Shown here piece by piece: positions 1 to 8,427 of a stretch of 64,000 nt of DNA. Every line of letters starts with the position of its first letter. Positions within the stretch are counted from its first letter, which is position 1. Origin of the DNA: Variovorax paradoxus (GTDB lineage: Bacteria > Pseudomonadota > Gammaproteobacteria > Burkholderiales > Burkholderiaceae_C). The position numbers and the translations under genes were made by a program. The notes under the pieces were generated by a model that did not search any database, was not told where the DNA came from, and saw only the letters and a program-made list of their open reading frames with translations. Location of the stretch: assembly GCF_018614915.1 (NCBI RefSeq), contig NZ_JAGGNU010000034.1:124001-188000 (forward strand). The letters are read 5' to 3'.

Positions 1-1
1 C

Positions 2-304
2 GTGCACCAGGACGGCCTGGTGCACGTGAGCCAGCTCTCGCACAAGTTCGTCAACGATGCGCGCGAGATCGTGAAGACCGGCGACATCGTCAAGGTCAAG
101 GTGATGGAGGTCGACGTGGCGCGCAAGCGCATCGGCCTGTCGATGAAGCTGGATGCGGCGCCGGCGCGGCGCGACGGTCCGCGCGAGAACCGCTTCGAAG
201 GTGCGGCGCGCGGCCAGCAGGGCCCGCGCCGCGACAACGCGCCGCAGCCAGCGGGGCAAATGGCCAGTGCCTTTGCCAAGCTGCAGGGGCTGCGCAAGCC
301 CTGA
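2..304 (+). CDS. tex: Tex-type RNA-binding transcription accessory protein, C-terminal end (5' truncated)
   Basis: Only the last 100 residues are in the window and the frame is open to the left edge. They form the end of an S1 RNA-binding domain ([10 protein letters not shown] near the start, then [20 protein letters not shown]), which is the usual C-terminal domain of Tex, a conserved cytoplasmic nucleic-acid-binding protein. A low-complexity tail rich in Arg, Gly, Pro and Ala follows, as in beta-proteobacterial Tex. The first visible Met is inside the domain and is not the real start. Another S1 protein is possible, but the ARKRIGLSM block is typical of Tex. Confidence 0.8.
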   Translation: MHQDGLVHVSQLSHKFVNDAREIVKTGDIVKVKVMEVDVARKRIGLSMKLDAAPARRDGPRENRFEGAARGQQGPRRDNAPQPAGQMASAFAKLQGLRKP

Positions 305-328
305 GGGCTGCGACGATGAAAGGAGCCC

Positions 329-1339
329 ATGGCTGAGCTTCGCAATGCCGCCGATCGCAGCGCCGCTGCGCAGGCCGCCGCCGGCACGCGCGATCTGTAT
401 GCCGACTGCCTGAAGGCGGCCGCGATCGTCGGCGTGGTTTGCATCCATGCCGGCCTGCCGTTCGAGGACGTGTACCGCTTCGGGGTGCCGGTCTTCATCG
501 GGCTGTGGGCCTACTACCTCGAGAAGGCGCTCGCGCGTCGGCGTCCCGGCACGCACGGGGCCTACCTCGGGCAACGGCTGGTCGAACTGGGCGTTGCCTA
601 CATTGCCTGGACCTTGCTCTACATCCAGAAGTTCTATGACGGCCGGTGGGATGCCACGCCGCTGCACACCATCGTCGGCGGCTGGTTCGGCGGCTACGGA
701 TGGTCGGGGCAGTACTACTTCGTGATCCTGTTCCAGCTCACGCTGCTCTTCCCTCTGCTGCGGCGCTGGGTGGCGGAGGCGCCGACGCTGCCGGTCATCG
801 CCGCGGGCGTGGCGCTGAACGTCGCCGCATGCTATTGGCTGTTCGAGCACCGATGGATCTCGGCCGTCGGCGACCGGCTCTTCATCTACTGGATTCCGTA
901 CGTGGCGATGGGTATCGCGCTGGCGCGCGGCGAGTTCCGCCGCAGGCCGGGCATCGGCATCGTCGCCGTCTTGCTGCTGATGGCAGCGCCGCTCGAGAGC
1001 AGGCTCTTTGCCGAGCACTCCGCCTACCTCTCGGTCACCGTGACGATCGCATCCTTGCTGCTGCTGATGAGCGCTGTCGCGGGCGATCGCGCCGCGGCGC
1101 AGCGGCCGTCGGTCCTGCACCGGCCCATCGCATTCGTGGGCCGAAACACCTTCGCGATCTACGTGGCCAATGTCGCGATGCTGGAGGTGTGCCGGAGCAC
1201 GGGCTTCACGGCCTTCGCGGTGTCGCACGCCGGCCCCTGGGGACTGCTTGCCGTGGTCGCCGTGACGCTGGGCGGGGGCCTCGGCATCGGCTGGCTGCTG
1301 CAGGCGCTGGGCCTCGGGGTGCTGGTCGGCAAGCGATGA
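329..1339 (+). CDS. Membrane acyltransferase, acyltransferase-3 family
   Basis: A 336-residue polytopic membrane protein with about nine or ten hydrophobic segments. The first conserved block (DLYADCLKAAAIVGVVCIHA, residues about 19-38) has the spacing of the acyltransferase-3 (OafA/WecH-like) family, which moves acyl groups from cytoplasmic donors onto cell-surface molecules. The conserved His is present in VVCIHAG. The acceptor cannot be predicted. The AAAGGAG motif lies only 3 bases before this ATG, so the start is not certain. The stop overlaps the next start (ATGA), so the two genes are translationally coupled. Confidence 0.75.
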   Translation: MAELRNAADRSAAAQAAAGTRDLYADCLKAAAIVGVVCIHAGLPFEDVYRFGVPVFIGLWAYYLEKALARRRPGTHGAYLGQRLVELGVAYIAWTLLYIQKFYDGRWDATPLHTIVGGWFGGYGWSGQYYFVILFQLTLLFPLLRRWVAEAPTLPVIAAGVALNVAACYWLFEHRWISAVGDRLFIYWIPYVAMGIALARGEFRRRPGIGIVAVLLLMAAPLESRLFAEHSAYLSVTVTIASLLLLMSAVAGDRAAAQRPSVLHRPIAFVGRNTFAIYVANVAMLEVCRSTGFTAFAVSHAGPWGLLAVVAVTLGGGLGIGWLLQALGLGVLVGKR

Positions 1340-2409
1340 AGGCGCTTCGCATCCATGCCGGCCCGCTCGCGCGCGCACACATCGCCCGCCACGGCCTGCG
1401 GCCGCAGGACGTGCGCACGATTCCCGGCGCGGCCGGCGGCCCGAAGGGCCTGATCCTCGGGCCGATCGACCGCTTCCTGTTCGGCGAGTGGCTGCCGCAG
1501 GCTACGCAGCCCATCGACCTGGTCGGCGCATCGATCGGTGCCTGGCGCCTCGCCAACGCCTGCCTCGACGATCCGAAGGCCGTGTTCCTGCAGTTCGAGC
1601 ACGGCTACATCCATCAGCGCTTCGACGTGCCGCCGGGCCAGAAACGCATGAGCGCGAAGCAGGTCAGCGCACAGTTCGGCGACGGGCTGCGCGACTTCTA
1701 CGGCGGCCGTGCGCGCGAGGTGCTGCACCATCCGCGCTACAAGCTGCACGTGATCACCTCGCGCGGGCGCCACATCCTCGGGCGCGAGGGCAGGGCACGC
1801 ACGCCGGTCGGCTATCTCGGCGCCTTCATCACCAACAGCGTGCGCCGCAAGAGCCTGGGCGCATGGCTCGAGCGCGTGGTGTTCTCCAGCGCCGGTGCGG
1901 CGCTGCCTTTCGCCACCCAGGATTTCCGCACGCGCCAGGTCGAGCTGGCTGAGGCGAACTTCGAACTCGCGCTGCAGGCCTCGTGCTCGATCCCCTTCAT
2001 GCTGGAAGCAGTGCACGACATCCCCGGCGCACCGCTGGGCGCCTACTGGGACGGCGGCATCACCGACTACCACCTGCACCTGAACTACGGCAACACCGAC
2101 GGCATCGTGCTGTACCCGCACTTCCAGCAGGCGGTGGTGCCGGGCTGGCTGGACAAGGGGCTCAAGTGGCGCCACCGGCCCACGCGTTTTCTCGAACGCA
2201 CGGTGGTGCTGGCGCCCGATCCCGAGTGGGTGCGCAGCCTGCCCAACGGCAAGCTGCCCGACCGCAACGATTTCGTGCGCTACGGCAAGGATGCGCCGGC
2301 GCGCATGAAGGCATGGCGCACAGCGGCCGGCGAAGCGAGCCGCCTGGCGGACGAGCTGGCCGAGTGGCTGCACGGCGGTGCCGGCGTGCACGAGGTGCTG
2401 CCGCTTTGA
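1336..2409 (+). CDS. Patatin-like phospholipase family protein
   Basis: A 357-residue protein without a signal peptide. It has the patatin landmarks: a Gly-rich oxyanion loop (GAAGGPKGLILG, about residues 34-45), the nucleophile elbow GASIGAW (G-x-S-x-G, Ser near residue 60) and a DGG motif (YWDGGITDYH, about residue 237) that would supply the Asp of the Ser-Asp dyad. The family hydrolyses acyl esters of phospholipids or other lipids. It overlaps the upstream acyltransferase by 4 bases, which suggests a joint role in lipid or envelope acyl chemistry; that role is inferred from position only. Confidence 0.78.
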   Translation: MKALRIHAGPLARAHIARHGLRPQDVRTIPGAAGGPKGLILGPIDRFLFGEWLPQATQPIDLVGASIGAWRLANACLDDPKAVFLQFEHGYIHQRFDVPPGQKRMSAKQVSAQFGDGLRDFYGGRAREVLHHPRYKLHVITSRGRHILGREGRARTPVGYLGAFITNSVRRKSLGAWLERVVFSSAGAALPFATQDFRTRQVELAEANFELALQASCSIPFMLEAVHDIPGAPLGAYWDGGITDYHLHLNYGNTDGIVLYPHFQQAVVPGWLDKGLKWRHRPTRFLERTVVLAPDPEWVRSLPNGKLPDRNDFVRYGKDAPARMKAWRTAAGEASRLADELAEWLHGGAGVHEVLPL

Positions 2410-2465
2410 GGCGGCGGCCGGCTAAAGTCGAGGCCGGCATGTCGCCACCCAAGGAGGACCTCTCA

Positions 2466-2687
2466 ATGAATGCAACCCGAATCGTCGGCATCATCCTGAT
2501 CGTCGCCGGCATCGCCGCGCTCGGCCTGGGCGGCTTCAGCTTCACCAAGGAAACCCATCAAGCCAAGATCGGGCCGCTCGAGCTGTCGGTGAAAGAAAAG
2601 CAGGACGTCAACTTCCCCGCCTGGGCCGGCGTGGCGGCGATCGTGGTGGGCGGGGCGCTGCTGGTGTTCGGCGGGAAGAAGGGCTAG
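2466..2687 (+). CDS. Small two-helix membrane protein
   Basis: A 73-residue protein with one hydrophobic helix at residues 5-26 and another at about 52-68, joined by a polar stretch (KETHQAKIGPLELSVKEKQ). This layout is common among small bacterial inner-membrane proteins of unknown function. The start is supported by a strong AAGGAGG at 2451-2457, 8 bases before the ATG. The gene is short but shows normal high-GC codon use. Its TAG stop sits inside a palindrome shared with the convergent nitrile hydratase operon. No function is proposed. Confidence 0.75.
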   Translation: MNATRIVGIILIVAGIAALGLGGFSFTKETHQAKIGPLELSVKEKQDVNFPAWAGVAAIVVGGALLVFGGKKG

Positions 2688-2710
2688 GGGCCCGTTAACC
2701 GGCCCCTAGC
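2683..2710. terminator. Bidirectional hairpin between convergent genes
   Basis: A perfect 10-bp inverted repeat (GCTAGGGGCC and GGCCCCTAGC) encloses an 8-base loop. The TAG stops of both convergent genes lie within the arms. There is no clear T-run on either side, so termination is inferred from stem strength and position. Confidence 0.55.
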
Positions 2711-3068
2711 GAAAATCCTGCTCGCGCAGCTCGATCGCCTGACCATGCGGCGTACGGTCGGCCGCGCGATCCCAGGCTTGCCGGTAGCGGGTCAGCTCAT
2801 CGTCGGAACTGGCGCCCTTGCGCGCCACCAGCGTCTCCAGCGCGGCGAGCCAATGACGGTAGTAGGTGTCGCCCGCATCGGCATCGCCGGCCGCCTGGGC
2901 GGCGCCGATCTGCAGCGCCAGCGCGTCGGCCCATTCGGGCCAGGTGAAGAGTCCGCGCTGATGGAGCGAGACGGCGAGCGCGAAGGCATGCGCCTCCCAG
3001 GGTTCGCGAAACACCGGCTCGGCGCCGTCGGCGGGCATGCCGGGCAGCAGCGGCGATGTGGCGCTCAT
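2706..3068 (-). CDS. Nitrile hydratase accessory protein
   Basis: A 120-residue protein that matches the small activator encoded beside cobalt-type nitrile hydratases and related to the N-terminal part of the beta subunit. Typical blocks are FREPWEAHAFALAVSLHQRG (about 20-39), WPEWADAL (about 43-50) and YYRHWLAALETLV (about residues 69-81). In studied systems this chaperone helps load cobalt and oxidise the active-site cysteines of the alpha subunit. It is the last gene of the alpha-beta-accessory operon, and its ATG overlaps the beta stop by 4 bases. Confidence 0.85.
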   Translation of the reverse strand: MSATSPLLPGMPADGAEPVFREPWEAHAFALAVSLHQRGLFTWPEWADALALQIGAAQAAGDADAGDTYYRHWLAALETLVARKGASSDDELTRYRQAWDRAADRTPHGQAIELREQDFR

Positions 3069-3727
3069 TCAACCTCCGTCAAATAGCTTTCCCAGGCATC
3101 CACCGACACGCGCAGCCCGGCTTCGGCCTCCGGGCCCCACAGCGCGGCACCGTCGAAGACCACGGTGTAGAGCCATTGCGGCTCCTCGCCCAGTCCCTGG
3201 GCATGCGCATCGGCGAACACATGCATGCCGTGCAGCGCTTCGATGGTGCCGAGCTTGCCTTGCACGTAGGCTGGCAGGCGCGCGTGGTGATCGACATGGC
3301 CTGCGCGCGTGCGCACCTGCTGGCCGATGGCGAAGCGCGCAGGTGCGGTCGTCGGGCGTTCGGTGGCGGAACCCTTCGCCAGCGCGGCGGGCACGTCGGC
3401 GGCGTGCAGCACGCGCCGGACGGGCACGGGCGCATGCAGCATGCGGCCGGCGGCGATTTCATCGGGCAGGAGCTGCGAGCGCTCGGCCATGAGCCTTTCG
3501 AGCCCGGCCAGCCAGATCTGGTAGTAGCTGAGCCGCGCATAGGCCGGCAGGGTTTCGCGTGCATTGCGACTCGCGTCGATGTTCCAGGAGCCGGTGGCGC
3601 CCATCGCCAGGGTCAGGGCATGCGCGCGCCCTTCCCAGTCGGCGTGAAAGGGCTCGGCCTCCGGCTCCGGGACGATAGCGCCGGGCATCTCGCGCCCGCC
3701 GAGATCGGCATGCGTGGTGTACGTCAT
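3065..3727 (-). CDS. nthB: Nitrile hydratase subunit beta
   Basis: A 220-residue protein, the usual length for the beta chain. The N-terminal block [15 protein letters not shown] and the C-terminal beta-barrel block ([20 protein letters not shown], then [11 protein letters not shown]) are characteristic. Beta pairs with alpha to form the cytoplasmic enzyme that hydrates nitriles to amides. The chosen ATG overlaps the end of the alpha gene by 4 bases (ATGA). An upstream extension in the same frame is only the shadow of the alpha gene. Confidence 0.9.
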   Translation of the reverse strand: MTYTTHADLGGREMPGAIVPEPEAEPFHADWEGRAHALTLAMGATGSWNIDASRNARETLPAYARLSYYQIWLAGLERLMAERSQLLPDEIAAGRMLHAPVPVRRVLHAADVPAALAKGSATERPTTAPARFAIGQQVRTRAGHVDHHARLPAYVQGKLGTIEALHGMHVFADAHAQGLGEEPQWLYTVVFDGAALWGPEAEAGLRVSVDAWESYLTEVE

Positions 3728-4335
3728 GGCGCAGTCTCCGGGCTGCGGGCCAGGCCGGTGCCGATCATCGAATCGCGCGTCACCAGATCGGCCAGCGCCT
3801 CTTCGCTCCAGCCTTCGGTGCCGGCCGGCCGTCGCGGGATCACGAGGTAGCGCACTTCGGCCGTCGAGTCCCACACGCGGATCGAGGTCGTGGCGGGCAG
3901 CTTCACGCCGAACTCGGCCAGCACGCCACGCGGATCCTTGACCGCGCGCGAGCGGTAGGGCGCGCTCTTGTACCAGGTGGGCGGCAGGCCCAGCACCGGC
4001 CAGGGGTAGCAGCTGCACAGCGTGCAGACCACCATGTGGTGTTGCGCGTCGGTGTTGGCTATTGCGACCATATGCTCGCCCTGGCGGCCGGTGTAGCCCA
4101 GCGAGGCGATCGCCGCTGTCGCGTCCTTCAGCAGCCAGTCGCGAAAGGTCGTGTCGGTCCAGGCACGGGCGACGACACGCGCACCGTTACGCGGGCCGAC
4201 CTTCGTCTGGTACGTGTCGATCAGCACGTCGATCGCGGCGGGATCGATGTAGCCCTTTTCCGTCAGCACGGTTTCGAGCGCGCGCACGCGCAGGTCCATC
4301 TCGCCCAACTCACTGTGATCGTGGTCATGTGCCAT
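3724..4335 (-). CDS. nthA: Nitrile hydratase subunit alpha, cobalt type
   Basis: A 203-residue catalytic subunit. The metal-binding motif [11 protein letters not shown] has Cys at residues 104, 107 and 109. The Thr in CTLCSC marks the cobalt class (iron enzymes have CSLCSC). The next conserved block, [19 protein letters not shown], is also typical. The enzyme turns nitriles into amides, which the amidases elsewhere in the window could hydrolyse further. This is the first gene of the operon; the N-terminus contains several His residues (MAHDHDHSE). The 83-base gap to the divergent Bug gene must hold both promoters. Confidence 0.93.
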   Translation of the reverse strand: MAHDHDHSELGEMDLRVRALETVLTEKGYIDPAAIDVLIDTYQTKVGPRNGARVVARAWTDTTFRDWLLKDATAAIASLGYTGRQGEHMVAIANTDAQHHMVVCTLCSCYPWPVLGLPPTWYKSAPYRSRAVKDPRGVLAEFGVKLPATTSIRVWDSTAEVRYLVIPRRPAGTEGWSEEALADLVTRDSMIGTGLARSPETAP

Positions 4336-4418
4336 GTGCGCATGCTAGCGCGAAGGGCAAACCCTGAGGGGCAGGGTGAGGGCGCCCTTCCAGAATCTCC
4401 CCTCCATCGGAGATCCTC

Positions 4419-5405
4419 ATGCCGCAAGCCCCTCTGTCCCGCCGTGCCTTCAACCTGTGGTCCGCAGCCGCGGCCACAGCGGTCGCGGCGCCATCCTTCG
4501 CACAGGCCGCCTGGCCGAACAAGCCGATCCGCATCATCGTGCCGTACACGCCCGGCGGCTTCACCGACCAGATGGCGCGGCTGGTGCAGCCGGGCCTTTC
4601 GGCGCGGCTCGGCCAGCCGGTGGTGATCGAGAACAAGCCGGGCGCCAACAGCCTGATCGGCGTCGATGCGATCGCCAAGGCGGCGCCGGACGGCAGCACC
4701 TTCGGCGTCGTGATCGCGGCCTACGCGGCCAACACCACGCTCTATCCGAAGCTGCCTTACGACCCGAAGAAGGACCTGACCGGCGTCTCGCTGATGGGCA
4801 TCTCGCCGCTGCTCGCGGCGGTCAACAACGACGCGCCCTTCAAGACCGCGAAGGAGCTGATCGACTATGCGCGCGCGAACCCGGGCAAGGTCAGCTTCGG
4901 CTCCTCGGGCAACGGCTCGGCGGCGCACCTGACCAGCGAGCTGTGGAAGTCGCTCACCAAGACCTACATGATCCACATCCCGTACCGCGGCGCGGTGCCG
5001 GCGCTGACCGACCTGATGGGCGGGCAGATCCAGTTGTTCTTCGATGCGCCGACCGGGCTCATCAACCAGGGCAAGGCCGGCAAGGTGCGGCTGATCGGCG
5101 TGGCCAGCGACCGTCGGCTGCCTGCGCTGCCCGACGTGCCCACCTTCATCGAGCAGGGCTTCGCCGGCTTCACCGGCAGCACCTGGGCCGGCATGCTGGC
5201 GCCGGCCGGCACGCCGCGCGAGATCGTCAGGCGCATGTCGGAGGAGGTGGCGCGGATCATCAGGAGCGACGAGACTCGCGCCAAGCTCGACGCGATGGGC
5301 ACCTTTCCGGCGGGCAGCACGCCCGAGGAGTTCGATGCCTTCATCGATGCGGAGACGGCCAAGTGGGCCACGGTGATCAAGACGGCGGGCGTGAAGGCGG
5401 ACTGA
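4419..5405 (+). CDS. Tripartite tricarboxylate transporter (Bug/TctC) binding protein
   Basis: A 328-residue periplasmic binding protein. The N-terminus carries SRRAFNLW followed by an Ala-rich hydrophobic stretch ending near AQA, which fits a Tat-type signal. The mature part starts with WPNKPIRIIVPYTPGGFTDQ, the standard Bug opening, and contains LGQPVVIENKPGA. Bug proteins bind carboxylates or amide-type acids. There is no TctA/TctB permease nearby, as is usual for orphan Bug proteins in this family. Divergence from the nitrile hydratase operon hints at, but does not prove, a related substrate. Confidence 0.88.
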   Translation: MPQAPLSRRAFNLWSAAAATAVAAPSFAQAAWPNKPIRIIVPYTPGGFTDQMARLVQPGLSARLGQPVVIENKPGANSLIGVDAIAKAAPDGSTFGVVIAAYAANTTLYPKLPYDPKKDLTGVSLMGISPLLAAVNNDAPFKTAKELIDYARANPGKVSFGSSGNGSAAHLTSELWKSLTKTYMIHIPYRGAVPALTDLMGGQIQLFFDAPTGLINQGKAGKVRLIGVASDRRLPALPDVPTFIEQGFAGFTGSTWAGMLAPAGTPREIVRRMSEEVARIIRSDETRAKLDAMGTFPAGSTPEEFDAFIDAETAKWATVIKTAGVKAD

Positions 5406-5412
5406 GCCGCGT

Positions 5413-6282
5413 TCAGGCCCAGGCTGCCACGGCCGCGCCCACCGAGGCCAGCGTCGCATCGCGGACGCCCGGCGCGGCCTGGGTCTCGGTGAGATAGACG
5501 GCGAGCAGGATCGGCGCACGCCCCGGCGGCCGCAGGATCGCGATGTCGTTGGTGGAGCCGTTCTGGCCCGAGCCCGTTCTGTCGCCGACCTTCCAGGCCG
5601 GCGGCAGGCCGGCGCGGATGCGCGCGTCGCCGGTCTTGTTGCCGTCCAGCCATTGGAGCAACTGGGCACGCGAGGCCACCGCGAGGACGTCGCCCAAGAG
5701 AATCTTTTGCATGCTGCGGCTCATGGCGGCCGGCGTGGTCGTGTCGCGCGGATCGCCGGGCCGGGCCTCGTTGAGCGCCGTTTCGAAGCGGTCCAGCCGC
5801 GTCTTCGTATCGCCGATCGAGCGCATGAAGTCGGTCAGGGCCTTGGGTCCGCCGAAGCTCGAGAGCAACAGGTTGGCCGCCGTGTTGTCGCTCAGGGTGA
5901 GCGTGGCTTCGCACAGTTGCGCGATGGTCATGCCGGTGCCGTCGGCGTGCTTTTCCGTCACCGGCGAGTGGGTGACCAGGTTGCTCGGGGCATAGACGAC
6001 ACGGCGACCGAGCTGCTCCTTGCCTTGATCCGCGCGCTGGAGCACGAAGGCCGCGGCCAGGAACTTGAAGGTGCTGCACAGGGGAAAGCGTTCGTCCTCG
6101 CGGTGCCCGGCGCGCCGGCCCGTGGCGGTGTCGAGCACGCCGACGCCGAGCCGGCCGCCGCTGGCCTTTTCGATGTCCGCGAACTGCTTCGAAAGATCGG
6201 TCGCGGGCTCGGCGCGCAGGCCGAAGGAGGCTGCCGCCAGCGCGGCAAAAAGGGTGCTTGAAAACTCACGTCGATGAATCAT
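5413..6282 (-). CDS. Class A beta-lactamase with RTG in place of KTG
   Basis: A 289-residue serine beta-lactamase. RREF at residues 4-7 followed by an Ala-rich segment resembles a Tat signal for periplasmic export. Catalytic motifs are S70-T-F-K73 (preceded by Cys69, as in Pen/L2-type enzymes), SDN at 131-133, and E167-x-x-L-N in the omega loop. The usual KTG triad is replaced by RTG at 235-237, a change known from carbenicillinases. The gene is divergent from an AmpR-like regulator with a palindrome between them, so inducible expression is expected. The spectrum cannot be read from the sequence. Confidence 0.9.
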   Translation of the reverse strand: MIHRREFSSTLFAALAAASFGLRAEPATDLSKQFADIEKASGGRLGVGVLDTATGRRAGHREDERFPLCSTFKFLAAAFVLQRADQGKEQLGRRVVYAPSNLVTHSPVTEKHADGTGMTIAQLCEATLTLSDNTAANLLLSSFGGPKALTDFMRSIGDTKTRLDRFETALNEARPGDPRDTTTPAAMSRSMQKILLGDVLAVASRAQLLQWLDGNKTGDARIRAGLPPAWKVGDRTGSGQNGSTNDIAILRPPGRAPILLAVYLTETQAAPGVRDATLASVGAAVAAWA

Positions 6283-6322
6283 GGGTGCTCCTGAAAGGAA
6301 GCGACTTTCAGCCATCCGATGC

Positions 6323-6350
6323 GGCAGCACAAACGATAGTATTTGCTGCC
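6323..6350. promoter_or_regulatory. Candidate AmpR operator between the beta-lactamase and its regulator
   Basis: A perfect 7-bp inverted repeat, GGCAGCA (6323-6329) and TGCTGCC (6344-6350), with a 14-base spacer, lies in the 96-base gap between the divergent genes. Position and symmetry fit a LysR-family (AmpR) recognition site. The assignment is inferred from context. Confidence 0.6.
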
Positions 6351-6378
6351 TTACGCAAGAAAATCTTTTGGCTCCTTC

Positions 6379-7263
6379 ATGGCCCGTCCGCATCTCCCGC
6401 TCAACGCGCTGCGCGCATTCGAATCCTCCGCCCGCCACCTGAGCTTCACGCTCGCTGCCGCCGAGCTGAACGTGACCCAGGCGGCGGTGAGCCAGCAGGT
6501 GCGCGGTCTCGAATCCCGGCTCGGGGTGACGCTGTTCCGGCGCCTGCCGCGCGGGCTGGCGCTGAGCGACGAAGGCCATGCACTGCTGCCGGTGCTGGCC
6601 GATGCCTTCGGGCGCATGGAGGCGGTGGTCCAGCAGTTCGACAACGGCCATTTCTTCGAGGTGCTGACGGTGGGCGTGGTGGGCACCTTCGCGGTGGGCT
6701 GGCTGCTGCCGCGGCTGCGCCTGTTCCAGCAAAGCTGCCCCTTCATCGACCTGCGCCTGATGACGCACAACAACGTGGTCGACCTGGCCGGGGAGGGCCT
6801 GGACTTCGCCATCCGCTTCGGCGACGGCACCTGGCAAGGCCTGCACGCCGAGCATTTGCTGGCGGCGCCGCTGGCGGTGCTGTGCACGCCGGCCATCGCG
6901 GCGCGCATCGTGCGCCCGCAGGACCTCGCGCACGAGACCCTGCTGCGCTCCTACCGGCCAGACGACTGGCCGGGTTGGTTCGCGGCGGCCGGCGTGGCTT
7001 GTCCGGCGATCCGCGGACCGGTGTTCGACTCGTCGCGCCTCATGGTGGAGGCCGCGATGCAGGGCGCCGGCGTGGCGCTCGCCCCGGCCTCGATGTTCGA
7101 GCGCGAACTGGGCGAGGGGCGGCTCGTGCGGCCGCTGGCCATCGAGGTGATGACCGGCAGCTACTGGCTCACGCGGCTCAGATCGCGCACGCCGAGCCCC
7201 GCGATGGAGGCCTTTCGCACCTGGCTCCTCGGCTACATCGAGACTTCGAGCATCTCGCGGTAG
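6379..7263 (+). CDS. ampR: AmpR-type LysR regulator of the beta-lactamase
   Basis: A 294-residue LysR-family protein. It keeps the AmpR signature: LPLNALRAFESSARHLSFT at the start of the helix-turn-helix, VTQAAVSQQVRGLE, then IGVVGTF-like VGVVGTFAVGWL, RLMTHNNVVDLAGEGLDFAI and LLRSYRPDDWPGW. AmpR proteins sense cell-wall fragments and switch on the divergent beta-lactamase. The ATG at 6379 was chosen because homologues begin M-x-R-x-x-x-PLN; an earlier in-frame TTG at 6343 would lie in the operator. The 3' end overlaps the convergent alcohol dehydrogenase gene by 31 bases. Confidence 0.88.
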   Translation: MARPHLPLNALRAFESSARHLSFTLAAAELNVTQAAVSQQVRGLESRLGVTLFRRLPRGLALSDEGHALLPVLADAFGRMEAVVQQFDNGHFFEVLTVGVVGTFAVGWLLPRLRLFQQSCPFIDLRLMTHNNVVDLAGEGLDFAIRFGDGTWQGLHAEHLLAAPLAVLCTPAIAARIVRPQDLAHETLLRSYRPDDWPGWFAAAGVACPAIRGPVFDSSRLMVEAAMQGAGVALAPASMFERELGEGRLVRPLAIEVMTGSYWLTRLRSRTPSPAMEAFRTWLLGYIETSSISR

Positions 7264-8369
7264 TCATCGCGCGTGGCGAGCCGCGGATTGGTCTTGTGGC
7301 AGTGGTCGGCCAGTGCGCCGTCGATCACCTGGTCGAAGATGGCGGGCGTGACGCCGACCTCGGCCAGTCCCTTGGGCAGGCCGAGGCGCGCATTCATGTC
7401 GCGGATGGCGGCGCCGAGGTCGCCGGCCGAATCGAGGTGCATGGCCTGTGCCATGCGCTGCAGGCGCTGTTCCTTCTGCACCGATTCCGCGCCCGCGTTG
7501 AAGCGGATCACGGCCGGCAGGAAGAGCGCGTTGAGCGTGCCGTGGTGCAAGCGGGGATCGATGCCGCCCAGGCTGTGGCTCAGCGAATGCACGCAACCCA
7601 GGCCCTTTTGGAAGGCCAGCGCACCCTGCATCGACGCGCTCATCATGTTGAGGCGCGCCTCGCGGTCGCTGCCGTCCTCGGTGGCACGCTCGATGTAGTT
7701 CCAGGCGCGTTGCAGCCCGTCGAGGCCGATGCCGTCGGCCGGCGGGTTGAAGGCGGCCGACATGAAGGTCTCCATGCAGTGCGCGATGGCGTCCATGCCG
7801 GTGGCGGCGGTGAGCCGCGGCGGCAGGCCCAGCGTGAGCTCGGGGTCGCAGATCGCGGCCTTGGGCATCAGCGACCAGCTGTGAAAGCCGAGCTTGCGGT
7901 GGTCGTCGACGATCACGATCGCGCCGCGCGCGACCTCGCTGCCGGTGCCGCTGGTGGTGGGCACGGCAATGATCGGCGCCGCGCGCTCGCTGATCTTCGG
8001 CGAGCCACCTTCGATGGTGGCGTAGGTCTTCAGCGGGCCCTCGTGCGTGGCCGCGATCGCGACGCCCTTGGCGCAGTCGATTGCCGAGCCGCCGCCGACG
8101 GCGATCAGGCCGTCGCAGCGGCCCTCGCGGTACATCGCGGCGGCAGCGCGCACGGCGGCCTCGGTCGGGTTGGAAGGGGTCTGGTCGAACACCGCCACCG
8201 GCAGTTCGCCGAGCGCATCGAGCGCCTTCTGCAGCACGCCGGCCGCACGCACGCCGGCGTCGGTGACGACCAGCGGCCGCGTGATGCCGATGCGCGCGCA
8301 TTCGCTCGCCAGCAGCTTGATGGCGCCGAATTCGAACTGGATCTGGGTGAGGTACTGGATGAGGGCCAT
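7233..8369 (-). CDS. Iron-containing alcohol dehydrogenase family protein
   Basis: A 378-residue group III dehydrogenase. The dinucleotide-binding motif is GGGSAIDCAKGV (about residues 92-103), followed by PTTSGTGSEV. Metal-ligand positions appear in GMDAIAHCMETF, GCVHSLSHSLGG and HHGTLNALFLP. The family includes butanol, 1,3-propanediol and maleylacetate reductases, so the substrate stays open. It is divergent from the alpha/beta hydrolase at 8428 and its 3' end overlaps ampR. Confidence 0.85.
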   Translation of the reverse strand: MALIQYLTQIQFEFGAIKLLASECARIGITRPLVVTDAGVRAAGVLQKALDALGELPVAVFDQTPSNPTEAAVRAAAAMYREGRCDGLIAVGGGSAIDCAKGVAIAATHEGPLKTYATIEGGSPKISERAAPIIAVPTTSGTGSEVARGAIVIVDDHRKLGFHSWSLMPKAAICDPELTLGLPPRLTAATGMDAIAHCMETFMSAAFNPPADGIGLDGLQRAWNYIERATEDGSDREARLNMMSASMQGALAFQKGLGCVHSLSHSLGGIDPRLHHGTLNALFLPAVIRFNAGAESVQKEQRLQRMAQAMHLDSAGDLGAAIRDMNARLGLPKGLAEVGVTPAIFDQVIDGALADHCHKTNPRLATRDDYREMLEVSM

Positions 8370-8427
8370 GGCGTGTGGACGGTACGATGCGGGCCTTCCA
8401 ATTTAACAAGTGCCGACTCGTTTGCCC

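Noticed and set aside
6343..6378. Longer AmpR start at 6343
   Set aside because: The codon is a TTG, the added residues are not AmpR-like, and they would cover the palindromic operator.
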